Shown: piece by piece, positions 26,701 through 33,799 of the stretch
Numbering within the stretch: position 1 is the first letter of the stretch
Layout: every line of letters begins with the position of its first letter
Assembly (NCBI GenBank): GCA_035519675.1
Contig: DATIWB010000023.1
Span: forward strand, 1 to 64,000
Source of the DNA: RPRB01 sp035519675
GTDB lineage: Bacteria > Myxococcota > Myxococcia > Myxococcales > Myxococcaceae
DNA: 64,000 nt
Reading direction: 5' to 3'
Position numbers and translations under genes: made by a program
Notes under the pieces: model-generated
Seen by the model: only the letters and a program-made list of their open reading frames with translations
Database searches by the model: none
What the model was told of the DNA's origin: nothing

Positions 26701-27431
26701 TCTTCGTCGTGAAGTACGACACCACCGGCACACGGCTCTGGACGCGCATGTTCGGCTCACCGGCTACGGACTACGCAACCAGCGTTGCCCTCGATCCCAA
26801 CGGCAACATCCTCGTCGCCGGGTACACCCGGGGGAACATCGACGGGAACGGCAACGCCGGCATCGACGATCTCTACGTCGTCAAGCTCGCCCCGGACGGA
26901 AGCGCGCTGTGGGCGCGGCAGCTGGGGAGCTCGGCGATGGACCAGGCCTGGAGCGTCGCCGGCGACGTCGCGGGGAACGTCTACGTGGCCGGGTGGACCG
27001 GGGGCTCGCTCGACGGGCAGACCAGTCACGGCGGACAGGACATCGTAGTGGTGAAGTACGACCGCGATGGAGTGAAGCAGTGGACCCAGCAGCTCGGCAC
27101 TTCGGCCGACGACTGGGCCGCCGGTATCACCGTCGACCGGAACGGCGGAGTGTGCGTCGTGGGTGGCACGCATGGTCCGCTGGACGGCGGCTCGAACACC
27201 AGCGCCACCCAGCTCTATGTCGTCAAGCTCGATCCCGCCGGCACCGTGCGCTGGGTCTTCCAGGAGGGTGGTCAGACCAACGGCTACGACCTGGCGGAGA
27301 CCGTCACCACCGATGGGCTGGGGAACGTCTTCGCCGCAGGCATCACCGACGGAAACCTCGACGGCAACATCAACGCCGGGGACTACGACGCCTTCGTGGT
27401 GAAGGTGCAGCAGGACGGAACTCCCCGCTAA
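23724..27431 (+). CDS. Very large lipoprotein with ZU5-like, Ig-like and SBBP-type repeats
   Basis: A 1235-aa protein; GGAAGGAG precedes the ATG at 23724. A lipobox (SAAAC) follows the signal peptide. In order: a ZU5-like module (VSGPAGASVTVPPGA); a 270-residue region of unknown fold; three Ig-like domains each starting near P-x-I/F-x-x-QP and containing YQW or HWQ; a Big_5-type domain (VTPAAGSTGNPSLAATIGAT); and about eight C-terminal SBBP-like repeats of WTRQLG, D-x-x-GNV-x-V-x-GYT and SLDG. The repeats should form a beta-propeller. It is probably a cell-surface adhesion or binding protein. Confidence 0.92.
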   Translation: MIRTILRSPLRRWGLARRGLTLWVCSAAACSGTNSPPGGTQVGGPDQVTEVTVSGPAGASVTVPPGARATPVSIRISQNEADAPALDRALRSAGPLFSITPHGAKFVLPVTVRIPIDPSAVDDHHPLFVMKAEPGGPWAPVTPFIRDGNMVQVEVTDFSLFTVAQPVFPFPGPAKLSIEPIDPGYTSDASGNWTYAGTPDTSPVLIRLRVALGGTSPCPAGSSPAMFTMSLAATARTQGGTFGFVNFITPGWPASATEIDLPLSVFDERGLRDVLDVVRASGPPPWKTTFSFVAGVWCKSAGGNYLGSNLLSNEVHHDATFASPVKLGLAGGPDDVTVGVGTTPVFKVGVIGGPQPATDSDQYTVDWQRSDDGGRTWRPANDAIAYQLQLPGDQYFSYNFPWSFFTGRPAEPGDDGALFQAKACYSLPPGLQQYSDTTTDCVFSRPARLTVGSTSLPVFTLQPRGVLASAGSTATFTAAASGAPAPTLHWQSLAPGASAWVDIGGGTGGSYTTPAAGLTDNGTQFRAVASNSVGSTTSEPAILAVSPAPVAPTIQVQPFDVTAEPGSTASFVVVAHGSDPLSYQWRRDGAVIPGVTGPRLDLPGVAVADSGAHLDVVVSNPAGSITSTPATLTVSTIGPPPVAPTISQQPVSGTTTAPYPALFTVVASGTPPLSYQWLLNGVAIPGANDASYGTGLTTIGQAPETYSVVVWNAGGAVVSSGAILTVVAGAPLMVQSVTPAAGSTGNPSLAATIGATFSEILDCTSIDATSFQVFEGSRPVPGTVDCTNPTLTFTPSQPLPTRTTLHARLGSDIRDKFGIALGAPYEWTFGIAPWTRQLGGARHDEPLGVRTDTSGNVLVSGYTSGGLDGIALTGIVDAFAVKLSPSGAKLWTRQLGADGAFTYGYGIGADTAGNVYLAGHTNGTLPGNTSTGTYDLFLRKFDPDGNVLWTLQHGATLAVQVAGLAVDADGNSLVVGWTQGSLDGQSNVGGEDVFVVKYDTTGTRLWTRMFGSPATDYATSVALDPNGNILVAGYTRGNIDGNGNAGIDDLYVVKLAPDGSALWARQLGSSAMDQAWSVAGDVAGNVYVAGWTGGSLDGQTSHGGQDIVVVKYDRDGVKQWTQQLGTSADDWAAGITVDRNGGVCVVGGTHGPLDGGSNTSATQLYVVKLDPAGTVRWVFQEGGQTNGYDLAETVTTDGLGNVFAAGITDGNLDGNINAGDYDAFVVKVQQDGTPR

Positions 27432-27593
27432 GCATGAGATCGAGCGCGCACTCGCAGCGCCGCCGCAGCGCCCACCCGCAAACCCTGCAGCGGAGATTGA
27501 CCTGTTGGTGGCTCCGCGAGCACGTGCACGGATGAAGCCACCGACTTGGCTCACGCGATGCAGCCTTTTCGGCCGATCAGCGAGGGGCCAGCC

Positions 27594-29075
27594 ATGCAAA
27601 TCGAACAGGAGCGGTGCGTCCAGCGCTCGCGGAAGGACTGGATGGCGTTGGGTCTGGTGTTGGTGGGCGCCGTCGCTTGCGGCAGCGGGGAGCAAACGCC
27701 CACCGACGCAGGTCTCCAGCCCACGGCGGCGGAAAGAGAGGCCTTCAATCAGCTGATTGCCTTCGTAAAGGACGACCTCGCCCAGAACAAGGTTCCCGGG
27801 GCCAGCATCGCAGTCGTGCTGCACGACGAGCTCCTCCTCGCGTCGGCCGTTGGCGTCCGCTGGGAGGGCGGGACAGTCCCCGTCACGACCTCGACGCGCT
27901 TCGCAGTCGGCTCGATGAGTAAAATGGTCGTCGCCGCCGCGGCCATGTCGGTGGTCGACGAGGGCAAGCTCGACCTTCACGCGCCGATTCCCCGGTACTT
28001 GCCTTGGTTCAAGTTGGCGGACGGCTTTGATGCCGGCGCGATGACGCTCCATCACCTCTTGACCCACTCGGCGGGATTTCCTGAGGTGATTTTCGGCTGT
28101 GGTGGCCCCCAAGGGGGCGACAAGAAGGATTGGTTCGCTGCCAATCCCCAGCCGCTGTGGATGCCGCCGGGCACTGCATGGGACTACTCAAGCCTGGGGT
28201 TCACCTTGGCGTCGCTGGTAGCAACGGCCGCTGCCGGCGTCGACGAGAGCACCTTCGAGCAATTTGCACACGACAGGGTCTTCGCTCCGGCCGGCATGGA
28301 CACCGCGATTTACGACGCTCAGGTCGCGGAGGCGGGCGACTACGCGGTCGGCCACATCATCGACGACCAGGGGAGAGCCACACAGATGCAGATGGACCCG
28401 TATGACTGCCCGATCTTCAACCCCCCGGCAGGTGTCAAGGCCACGGCGTCCGACTACGCCCGGTTCGCCATGATGGTGCTCGCCGGGGGGGGCACCACGC
28501 TCAAGCCTGCGTCCCTGACCGCGATGATGGCACCCCATGTCTCGACTGGGTATCGACACAGTGAATTCTACGGCTACGGTCTGGGCTGGGAAGGCGAGCC
28601 GCTCGGCGCTGGCGATCCGGTGATTCAGCACGGCGGGGTGATGGACGGGTATCAATCCCAGTTGCTCGTCGTACCGGCGGAGCACTTCGCCGTCGTGGTC
28701 CTTGAAAACGCCACCGCGCGAACCGCCTCCGGCGTCTTTCAGCCGGACTCTTCGAGGGCTGCCCTGAAGGCGTTGGAATTATTCGTCAGGCCGGGGTCGT
28801 GGAGCACACCCGACCCGCCGAACCCTGCCCTGTGGGCGAAATTCGTCGGCACCTACAAGGACCCCTACGGGTCGCTGGGCACGTGGGACGTCACCCTCGT
28901 CGACAATCCCGACGGAGGGGTGCCCACGCTCAATTGGGGTGGGCTGCCGATGACACAATTGATGACCAGCGAGGCGTGGGTGCTTCCCAACGGCGTGTCG
29001 GGCGTCTTCTACGTGAACGACGCCGGCGTTTACGACCGCCTTGTCACCGGTGCTGGGGTCGCCAATCGGCAGTGA
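27594..29075 (+). CDS. Secreted serine hydrolase, beta-lactamase class C / PBP-like lipoprotein
   Basis: A 493-aa protein from the ATG at 27594. A lipobox (LVLVGAVAC) marks it as a lipoprotein. The serine beta-lactamase-like domain has the S-x-x-K pair in VGSMSKMVV and HLLTHSAGFPE. The usual Y-x-N is YSS (AWDYSSLGF), and the K/H-x-G place is QHGGVMDGYQS. Replacement of the Asn is unusual and may mean an esterase or peptidase rather than a beta-lactamase. The C-terminal 100 residues (FVGTYKDPYGSLGTWDV) look like the small beta domain that follows many such hydrolases. Confidence 0.9.
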   Translation: MQIEQERCVQRSRKDWMALGLVLVGAVACGSGEQTPTDAGLQPTAAEREAFNQLIAFVKDDLAQNKVPGASIAVVLHDELLLASAVGVRWEGGTVPVTTSTRFAVGSMSKMVVAAAAMSVVDEGKLDLHAPIPRYLPWFKLADGFDAGAMTLHHLLTHSAGFPEVIFGCGGPQGGDKKDWFAANPQPLWMPPGTAWDYSSLGFTLASLVATAAAGVDESTFEQFAHDRVFAPAGMDTAIYDAQVAEAGDYAVGHIIDDQGRATQMQMDPYDCPIFNPPAGVKATASDYARFAMMVLAGGGTTLKPASLTAMMAPHVSTGYRHSEFYGYGLGWEGEPLGAGDPVIQHGGVMDGYQSQLLVVPAEHFAVVVLENATARTASGVFQPDSSRAALKALELFVRPGSWSTPDPPNPALWAKFVGTYKDPYGSLGTWDVTLVDNPDGGVPTLNWGGLPMTQLMTSEAWVLPNGVSGVFYVNDAGVYDRLVTGAGVANRQ

Positions 29076-29308
29076 AGCATGGCTCGAGGCCCCGAGGCGC
29101 TTGGGACGGCAGCACGTGGTCGCGTCCCTTGGCCGAGCCAATCGTACCGGCTGCCACGGCTCGAGATTGCGCACGCCGTTGCACGGAGTGCGCAGTTCAG
29201 TGCCGCAGGCAGACCCGTCCTCAGCTCGACCGCTGACAGGCGGAGCCCACCGTGTGGTCGTGGCTCGGCGGATGCACTCCTTCGGTTTACTCCGAGAGGA
29301 AGTCCGCC

Positions 29309-29920
29309 ATGCGCGTCGAGCAGGTCGTGAGCGATCGCCGCAAGACGTGCCAGCCCGAGCACACCGATTCCGGAGGCGCGCTGACGAGGCGCCTGCTCTT
29401 CCTCCTGCTTGGACTCCTCGCGTGTTGCGGCCCGGTCGGCACCGAGGCTCCCTCCGTCGACGTCGAGGTGGCCTGCGAGGTCGACGGACTGAGGGTCCAG
29501 CTCGAACGTGAGGTCGCCTGGTTCTGGGATGCAGGCGCTCCGGTGAGTGGCAAGGCGGCATGCGAGAGGTTCGGGGTGACGCTGATGCAGTACCGGTCGA
29601 TCTACGAAGCCCGCTGGGGCGTCCTCTCCCTCGAGACCGCAGGCTGGGTGGTCCGTGTCCGGGCCAGCACCACGCTCGAGGACGGAAGGGCTTCCGGGCG
29701 GACGTACCTCGAGAGCAGGGTGGTGGATCTCGTCCAGGGAGCCATCTTCGGCTTCCCCCACGAGCTTCATCACGTGCAACTGGGGTCTGACTCCGGCGAC
29801 CACCACGGGTGGTGCATCGACTTCGAGCCCTGGGAGGAGTCGGTGCTGCGTCTCAGCGAGCGCGACTACCTGTGCTGCCAGGAGTCCAAAGGTGCGGTCC
29901 TCCTGGTGAGGGCGGAGTGA
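29309..29920 (+). CDS. Lipoprotein with HExxH-like motif, unknown function
   Basis: A 203-aa protein from the ATG at 29309, with GAGAGGA eight bases upstream. The signal ends LLLGLLAC. Near residue 150 it reads GFPHELHHVQLGSD and then DHHGWCID. H-E-L-H-H is an HExxH zinc-peptidase-like motif with a further HH pair ten residues later, so a metal site is plausible. Several Cys, including a CC pair, suggest disulfides. No family recognised. The 233 bp before it has no gene I can support. Confidence 0.75.
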   Translation: MRVEQVVSDRRKTCQPEHTDSGGALTRRLLFLLLGLLACCGPVGTEAPSVDVEVACEVDGLRVQLEREVAWFWDAGAPVSGKAACERFGVTLMQYRSIYEARWGVLSLETAGWVVRVRASTTLEDGRASGRTYLESRVVDLVQGAIFGFPHELHHVQLGSDSGDHHGWCIDFEPWEESVLRLSERDYLCCQESKGAVLLVRAE

Positions 29921-29929
29921 GTGTCCGGT

Positions 29930-30295
29930 TCAGGCGTCGCCGCCCGCGAGCCGGAGCGCGGCGCGAATCCCTGCCTCCAGGATGGCGTCGGACTCGACGC
30001 GGTCGGGGGTCGCGCGCGAGCTGCAGCGTTCCTGCGAGGAGCCCCAGGAGCGCCGCCGCGTCCGCGCGGCCGACCTTCCTGCCTCGCCGGGAGGAGAGCC
30101 AGGACGCGAGCGCGTCGAGGTCGGCTCGTTGTGGGACGTGAAGGTGTGTCGCGTCGCGCGGGGGGGCCGCGCCACCTCTGCCGCCAGGGCCGCAATCGGG
30201 CATCCCGTCCCCGGCGCGTCGCGGTGCTCCGGGCTCAGGCACGCGCGAACGGTCAGCTCCACGTCGGCGCCGTGGAGCGCCTGCTCGGCTGAGGG
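29930..30295 (-). pseudogene. TetR-family regulator remnant with two frameshifts
   Basis: Reading leftwards, one frame gives LTVRACLSPEHRDAPGTGCP and IAALAAEVAR, the ligand domain of a TetR/AcrR regulator. The next segment continues only in another frame (ADLDALASWLSSRRGRKVGR, then AALLGLLAGTLQLAR). The end returns to the first frame (VESDAILEAGIRAALRLAGG). The N-terminal HTH is missing, because the SCO gene ends 34 bp away. Two compensating frameshifts plus a 5' truncation make this a pseudogene, unless sequencing errors caused the shifts. Confidence 0.7.
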
Positions 30296-30328
30296 CGGCA
30301 ATCCTTCCCAACCTCCGGGTGTTGGCAC

Positions 30329-30997
30329 TCACTGCGAGCTCGTCGAACCGGCCCTGGTTCTCCGCGCGAGAAGCAGGACGGCGGCGAACGAGAGACCGAA
30401 CCCAGCGCACGCAACCACGATCCACGCCTCTGGGCGGAGCAGCCAGGCTCCCAGCCTCCGCGATGGAGTCCCATCGTCGGCGGCGAGGGCCCGGCCGTGG
30501 GCCGAGCTCAGCTCCTCCTTCGAGGGCGGGCCCGACAGGGTCGCGGCCCACCGGCCGTTGGGCGAGAAGACGAACGTCTGGTCGGGGTGATTGAAGCCCC
30601 CCTCGCCGTTCATCACGGGGAACTCGAGAACGTCGAACAGCTCGCGGGTCGCCCTCGCGTCGACGGAACGCACCAGGAGCCACCCGGAAGGGAGATCGAG
30701 CCGTTTGCGGAACCCCTGGAGCTCGGCCGCGGTGTCGCGCGGATCGAACGAGAGCAAGACCACACGAAAATCCGCCGACGTTCCGGGGAGCGCCTGCTTC
30801 AAGCTCGCCGCGGTCACCGGGCAGGTTCCGGCGCAGCGGGTGAAGATGGGCAGGAGGAGGGTCGCCGCTCCCGCAGTCATGAGACTCTGATGTCGATCTT
30901 GCTCGTCGAGGACGGCCAGGCTCGGGGGCACCAGACCCGGCCGCGCCGGCGGGAGCAACTCGGCCAGGACCAGAGTCATGACCCAGAAACCGCTCAT
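30329..30997 (-). CDS. SCO1/SenC/PrrC-type copper chaperone for cytochrome oxidase
   Basis: A 222-aa protein with a thioredoxin-like SCO fold. Cu ligands are visible: C55 and C59 in TRCAGTCPVT and H137 in FNHPDQTFVF. A hydrophobic start and a C-terminal TM segment (about 187-211, AWIVVACAGFGLSFAAVLLL) place the domain outside the cytoplasmic membrane. It lies 4 bp after the stop of subunit I and completes the oxidase operon, where SCO proteins load the CuA site of subunit II. Confidence 0.92.
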   Translation of the reverse strand: MSGFWVMTLVLAELLPPARPGLVPPSLAVLDEQDRHQSLMTAGAATLLLPIFTRCAGTCPVTAASLKQALPGTSADFRVVLLSFDPRDTAAELQGFRKRLDLPSGWLLVRSVDARATRELFDVLEFPVMNGEGGFNHPDQTFVFSPNGRWAATLSGPPSKEELSSAHGRALAADDGTPSRRLGAWLLRPEAWIVVACAGFGLSFAAVLLLARRTRAGSTSSQ

Positions 30998-31001
30998 GCG
31001 A

Positions 31002-32642
31002 CTACTCGGAGACGAGCGGGTAATTCGCGCCGAGCACCTGAACCAGCGGCGGGATGTACGAGATCAGGATCGCAATCACCGCGACGACGATCCATGGCCG
31101 GAAGTTCCGGACCACCCCGACGTCCTCGTCGTGATAGGCCTCCGACTCGGGCAGCGCGAACGAGTCGGCCTGTTGCTCGGATCGCGCGCTCGCGAGGCTG
31201 CGGACCAGCACGTAAAAGAACAGCAGCACCGCGAGACCCATGATGGTGCCGCCAACCGCTCCGACGTATTCGCCGATGCGCCAGTCCGGCCGGTACGCAT
31301 CGGAGAGCTCGTCGAGATACCCCATCCCAAGGTTGGTCCTTCTCGGTACGCCCTTCAGCCCCCCGTAGAAGAGGCCCGCGGAGAAGGTGAACACACCGAG
31401 GGTCCACAGGTAGGGAATCGCCAGAGCGACTCTGGGCGCGACGATCTTCTTCCCCAGCACGCCGACCGACAGGTACAGGCTCATGCCGAGAATGGCGAGA
31501 AACACCGGACCCGCGACGGTCAGGTGGAAGTGCGCCGGGATCCACGAGGTGTTGTGAATCAGCGCGTTCATCGAATACGAGGCATTCACGATGCCCGTGA
31601 TGCCGCCGAGGATGAAGATCACCAATCCGAGAAAGAGATAGGGGAACAGCCACCGCTCCTTGTCGAAGTGCGGGAGCTTGCCCCACCAGGCGAACAGACC
31701 CTTCCCGCCGTTCTGCCGTGCTCCGTACTCGAGCGAGGCGGCTACCGTGAATGCCGTGAGCAGGCTCGGAACCGCGACCAAGAAGGTCAGCGCTGCGTGC
31801 AGTGCCTTGTACCCGGAGGAGATTCCAGGCTCGGCGAACTGGTGGTGCAGGCCGAGCGGCGTCGAGAGCACGATGAACGCCAGGAACACGAAGCGCCCAT
31901 AGAAATCGCTGTACAGCTTCCCGCCAGCCAGCCGCGGCATGATCACGTAGTACATGACGTAGGCCGGCAGGAGCCAGAAGTAGACCAGCGGGTGTCCGAA
32001 GAACCAGAACAGGAGGCGCGAGAGGACCACGTTCACACCCCTCGTCCAGCCCAGCGACCACGGGATCAGCTGGACCAGCACCTCGTACGCAACCGGCAGC
32101 GTGCACATCTGCCAGATGATGAAGGTGGCGAAGATTCCCACTGCGCCGAGCGGCGTCTTCGCGCCCGGGTGGTCTTTCCGCCATCGCAGGTAACCGGGGA
32201 TCCACCCCCAGAACGAGACCCAGGAGCCGACGACCAGCAAGACGACTCCGATGTAGAAGAGCGGATGCGCCTTCATGGGCGCGTAGAAGGTGTAGAGCAC
32301 GTCCGCCTTGCCGGCGAAGATCGGACCGGCGGCGACCAGCGTCCCCATGATCATCAACGCGGCTCCGATCTTCGCGGCCACGGCGGAAACGCTCTGCTGC
32401 AGCTGCTGGCTGATCACCGCATGACCGAAGGCGACCGCGAAGAAGGTGGTGAGCACGATGGCATTGATCACGCCGTGTGCGGTCAAGCCCTTGTAGTACC
32501 CAATGCCGAGGAACGACGTCTCCTGGATCAGTCCCGCCCGATAGAACACCTGCAGCACGCCGTGGTACGCGCCGAAGAGGAGCAGTGCGAGCGGGAAGAG
32601 CAGCTCGAGGACGATGATCGCGCGCAGATTCTTCTGGATCAC
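31002..32642 (-). CDS. ba3-type cytochrome c oxidase subunit I
   Basis: A 546-aa haem-copper oxidase subunit, type B. The GTG at 32642 overlaps the stop of subunit II (GTGA). Ligands by residue: H56 and H373 for the low-spin haem, H371 for the high-spin haem, and H217, H266 and H267 for CuB, with Y221 four residues after H217 for the His-Tyr crosslink (FGHPLVYFWLL). About 13 TM segments. The spacing is that of Thermus ba3. It reduces O2 to water and pumps protons; type B enzymes have high oxygen affinity. Confidence 0.97.
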   Translation of the reverse strand: MIQKNLRAIIVLELLFPLALLLFGAYHGVLQVFYRAGLIQETSFLGIGYYKGLTAHGVINAIVLTTFFAVAFGHAVISQQLQQSVSAVAAKIGAALMIMGTLVAAGPIFAGKADVLYTFYAPMKAHPLFYIGVVLLVVGSWVSFWGWIPGYLRWRKDHPGAKTPLGAVGIFATFIIWQMCTLPVAYEVLVQLIPWSLGWTRGVNVVLSRLLFWFFGHPLVYFWLLPAYVMYYVIMPRLAGGKLYSDFYGRFVFLAFIVLSTPLGLHHQFAEPGISSGYKALHAALTFLVAVPSLLTAFTVAASLEYGARQNGGKGLFAWWGKLPHFDKERWLFPYLFLGLVIFILGGITGIVNASYSMNALIHNTSWIPAHFHLTVAGPVFLAILGMSLYLSVGVLGKKIVAPRVALAIPYLWTLGVFTFSAGLFYGGLKGVPRRTNLGMGYLDELSDAYRPDWRIGEYVGAVGGTIMGLAVLLFFYVLVRSLASARSEQQADSFALPESEAYHDEDVGVVRNFRPWIVVAVIAILISYIPPLVQVLGANYPLVSE

Positions 32643-33097
32643 GGCGTCACCTCGATCGACGCCATCATGTTGTCGTGCCCGGCCCGACAGAACTCGTTGC
32701 AAACGATGAGATGGGTGCCTGGCTTGTCGAACCGCGCCTGCGCGTAGTTCACCGTGCCGGGGATGGCCATCAGGTTGACGTTTGTCCCATCGATCATGAA
32801 ACCGTGCACGATGTCCTTGCTGGTCAAGTAGAAGTCCACGACGGAGCCCTGCTCGACCTTCAAGCGGCTCGGCCTGAAAGACCATGTCTTCGCCACAACG
32901 TGCGCCTCGTACCGGCCGGGCGCGACCCGGATCAGCTCGCCCTCCTGGAAGGGTTTGACATTGGTGATGCAGGTGGGCACGGAGATGCCGAGGCGAATTG
33001 CCGCGTAGGCGATCAGCCCCAGCATGGTGGCGGCGAAAGCCAGCGAGGCCACGAGAACCTTCTTCTCGACATCGGGAACGGCGGAATGGGGAGCCAT
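32639..33097 (-). CDS. ba3-type cytochrome c oxidase subunit II
   Basis: A 152-aa protein with one N-terminal TM segment (about 13-36) and a cupredoxin domain. All CuA ligands are present: H98 in DIVHGF, then C133, E135, C137, H141 and M144 in CNEFCRAGHDNM. It receives electrons from cytochrome c and passes them to subunit I. Short length and a single TM helix are normal for type B oxidases. It is 4 bp downstream of the 42-aa subunit and overlaps subunit I. Confidence 0.96.
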   Translation of the reverse strand: MAPHSAVPDVEKKVLVASLAFAATMLGLIAYAAIRLGISVPTCITNVKPFQEGELIRVAPGRYEAHVVAKTWSFRPSRLKVEQGSVVDFYLTSKDIVHGFMIDGTNVNLMAIPGTVNYAQARFDKPGTHLIVCNEFCRAGHDNMMASIEVTP

Positions 33098-33101
33098 GGT
33101 G

Positions 33102-33230
33102 TCAGTGGCGGCGGATCATCAGGACGTAGAAGAAGAGCCAGACCAGGGAGAAGAAGGCGACCATCAGAACGAAGAACGCGACGGCTCCCCTGGGGAAGAA
33201 CTCCGCTTCCCTCGACGGTGTCTCGCTCAT
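33102..33230 (-). CDS. ba3 oxidase small subunit (IIa-like), 42 aa
   Basis: A 42-aa protein, easily missed. It has a short polar start (MSETPSREAEFFPRGA), one TM helix (VAFFVLMVAFFSLVWLFFYV) and a basic end (LMIRRH). A GGGGGCGAG sequence precedes the ATG. In ba3 oxidases a single-helix subunit IIa of this size supplies the helix that subunit II lacks. Gene order IIa - II - I - SCO supports this. Sequence similarity to known IIa proteins is weak at this length, so position and topology carry the call. Confidence 0.8.
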   Translation of the reverse strand: MSETPSREAEFFPRGAVAFFVLMVAFFSLVWLFFYVLMIRRH

Positions 33231-33249
33231 GCTCGCCCCCTCGGAAGAG

Positions 33250-33504
33250 CCGATTCGACGGACGAATACCGCGAACGGACGTTACCACTCCCATCTCTCG
33301 GGGGAGCAGGTCTCCGGGACGCACCGAGGGGTCCTCCGCGCTCCGAGCGGCGGCGTTCGGCCCACGGGCCGCTCCGTCCGGATCCCCTACATCCAGGTGC
33401 TGCGCTTCCGTGACGGGAAGCACCCGTCGTTCAACCTGATGTTCGACCGGCTCTTGATGCTCGAGCAGCTCGGGCTCGTCCCGGCGCAAGCACGAAGGGC
33501 TTGA
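33250..33504 (+). pseudogene. Truncated SnoaL-like / ester cyclase fragment
   Basis: The frame ends PTGRSVRIPYIQVLRFRDGK, then HPSFNLMFDRLLMLEQLGLV, which is the C-terminal half of a SnoaL-like ester cyclase. The first half of the roughly 130-residue domain is missing. The open frame begins on top of the divergent oxidase gene start, with no sensible ribosome-binding site. It is probably dead. The sequence from 33505 to 33799 shows no gene I can support. Confidence 0.6.
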
Positions 33505-33799
33505 TCCACTCCGGCCGGGACCACTGGGCTCGGATCCACAGATCGGGGCCTTACTTTCCCTGGCAAGCCAAGGTCGCGGAAGGACAGAAGGTAGGCCCCC
33601 ATGCACCTCGACTTTGGGGCCAACTTCGACCCCAGGATTGGCCCCACGATCGTCCGAGTGAGGGTCCCCAGGTCATCTTCGGCAGCACCGGGCGCAGTCT
33701 CGCGTTCTCGCTGGCGAATTCGCCGCGCACGATTCCCTGTCACAAGGAGCGGGGCCCGCTCGTTGGATGGGTCAACTCGCCGATGAAAGGAGCTGACCC

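Noticed and set aside
29158..29190. Hairpin TGCGCAC...GTGCGCA as a terminator after the serine hydrolase
   Set aside because: Long loop, no T-run, and about 90 bp after the stop; no reason to prefer it over chance.
30978..32747. A 589-codon open frame antisense to cytochrome oxidase subunit I
   Set aside because: Subunit I has every haem and copper ligand in the other strand.
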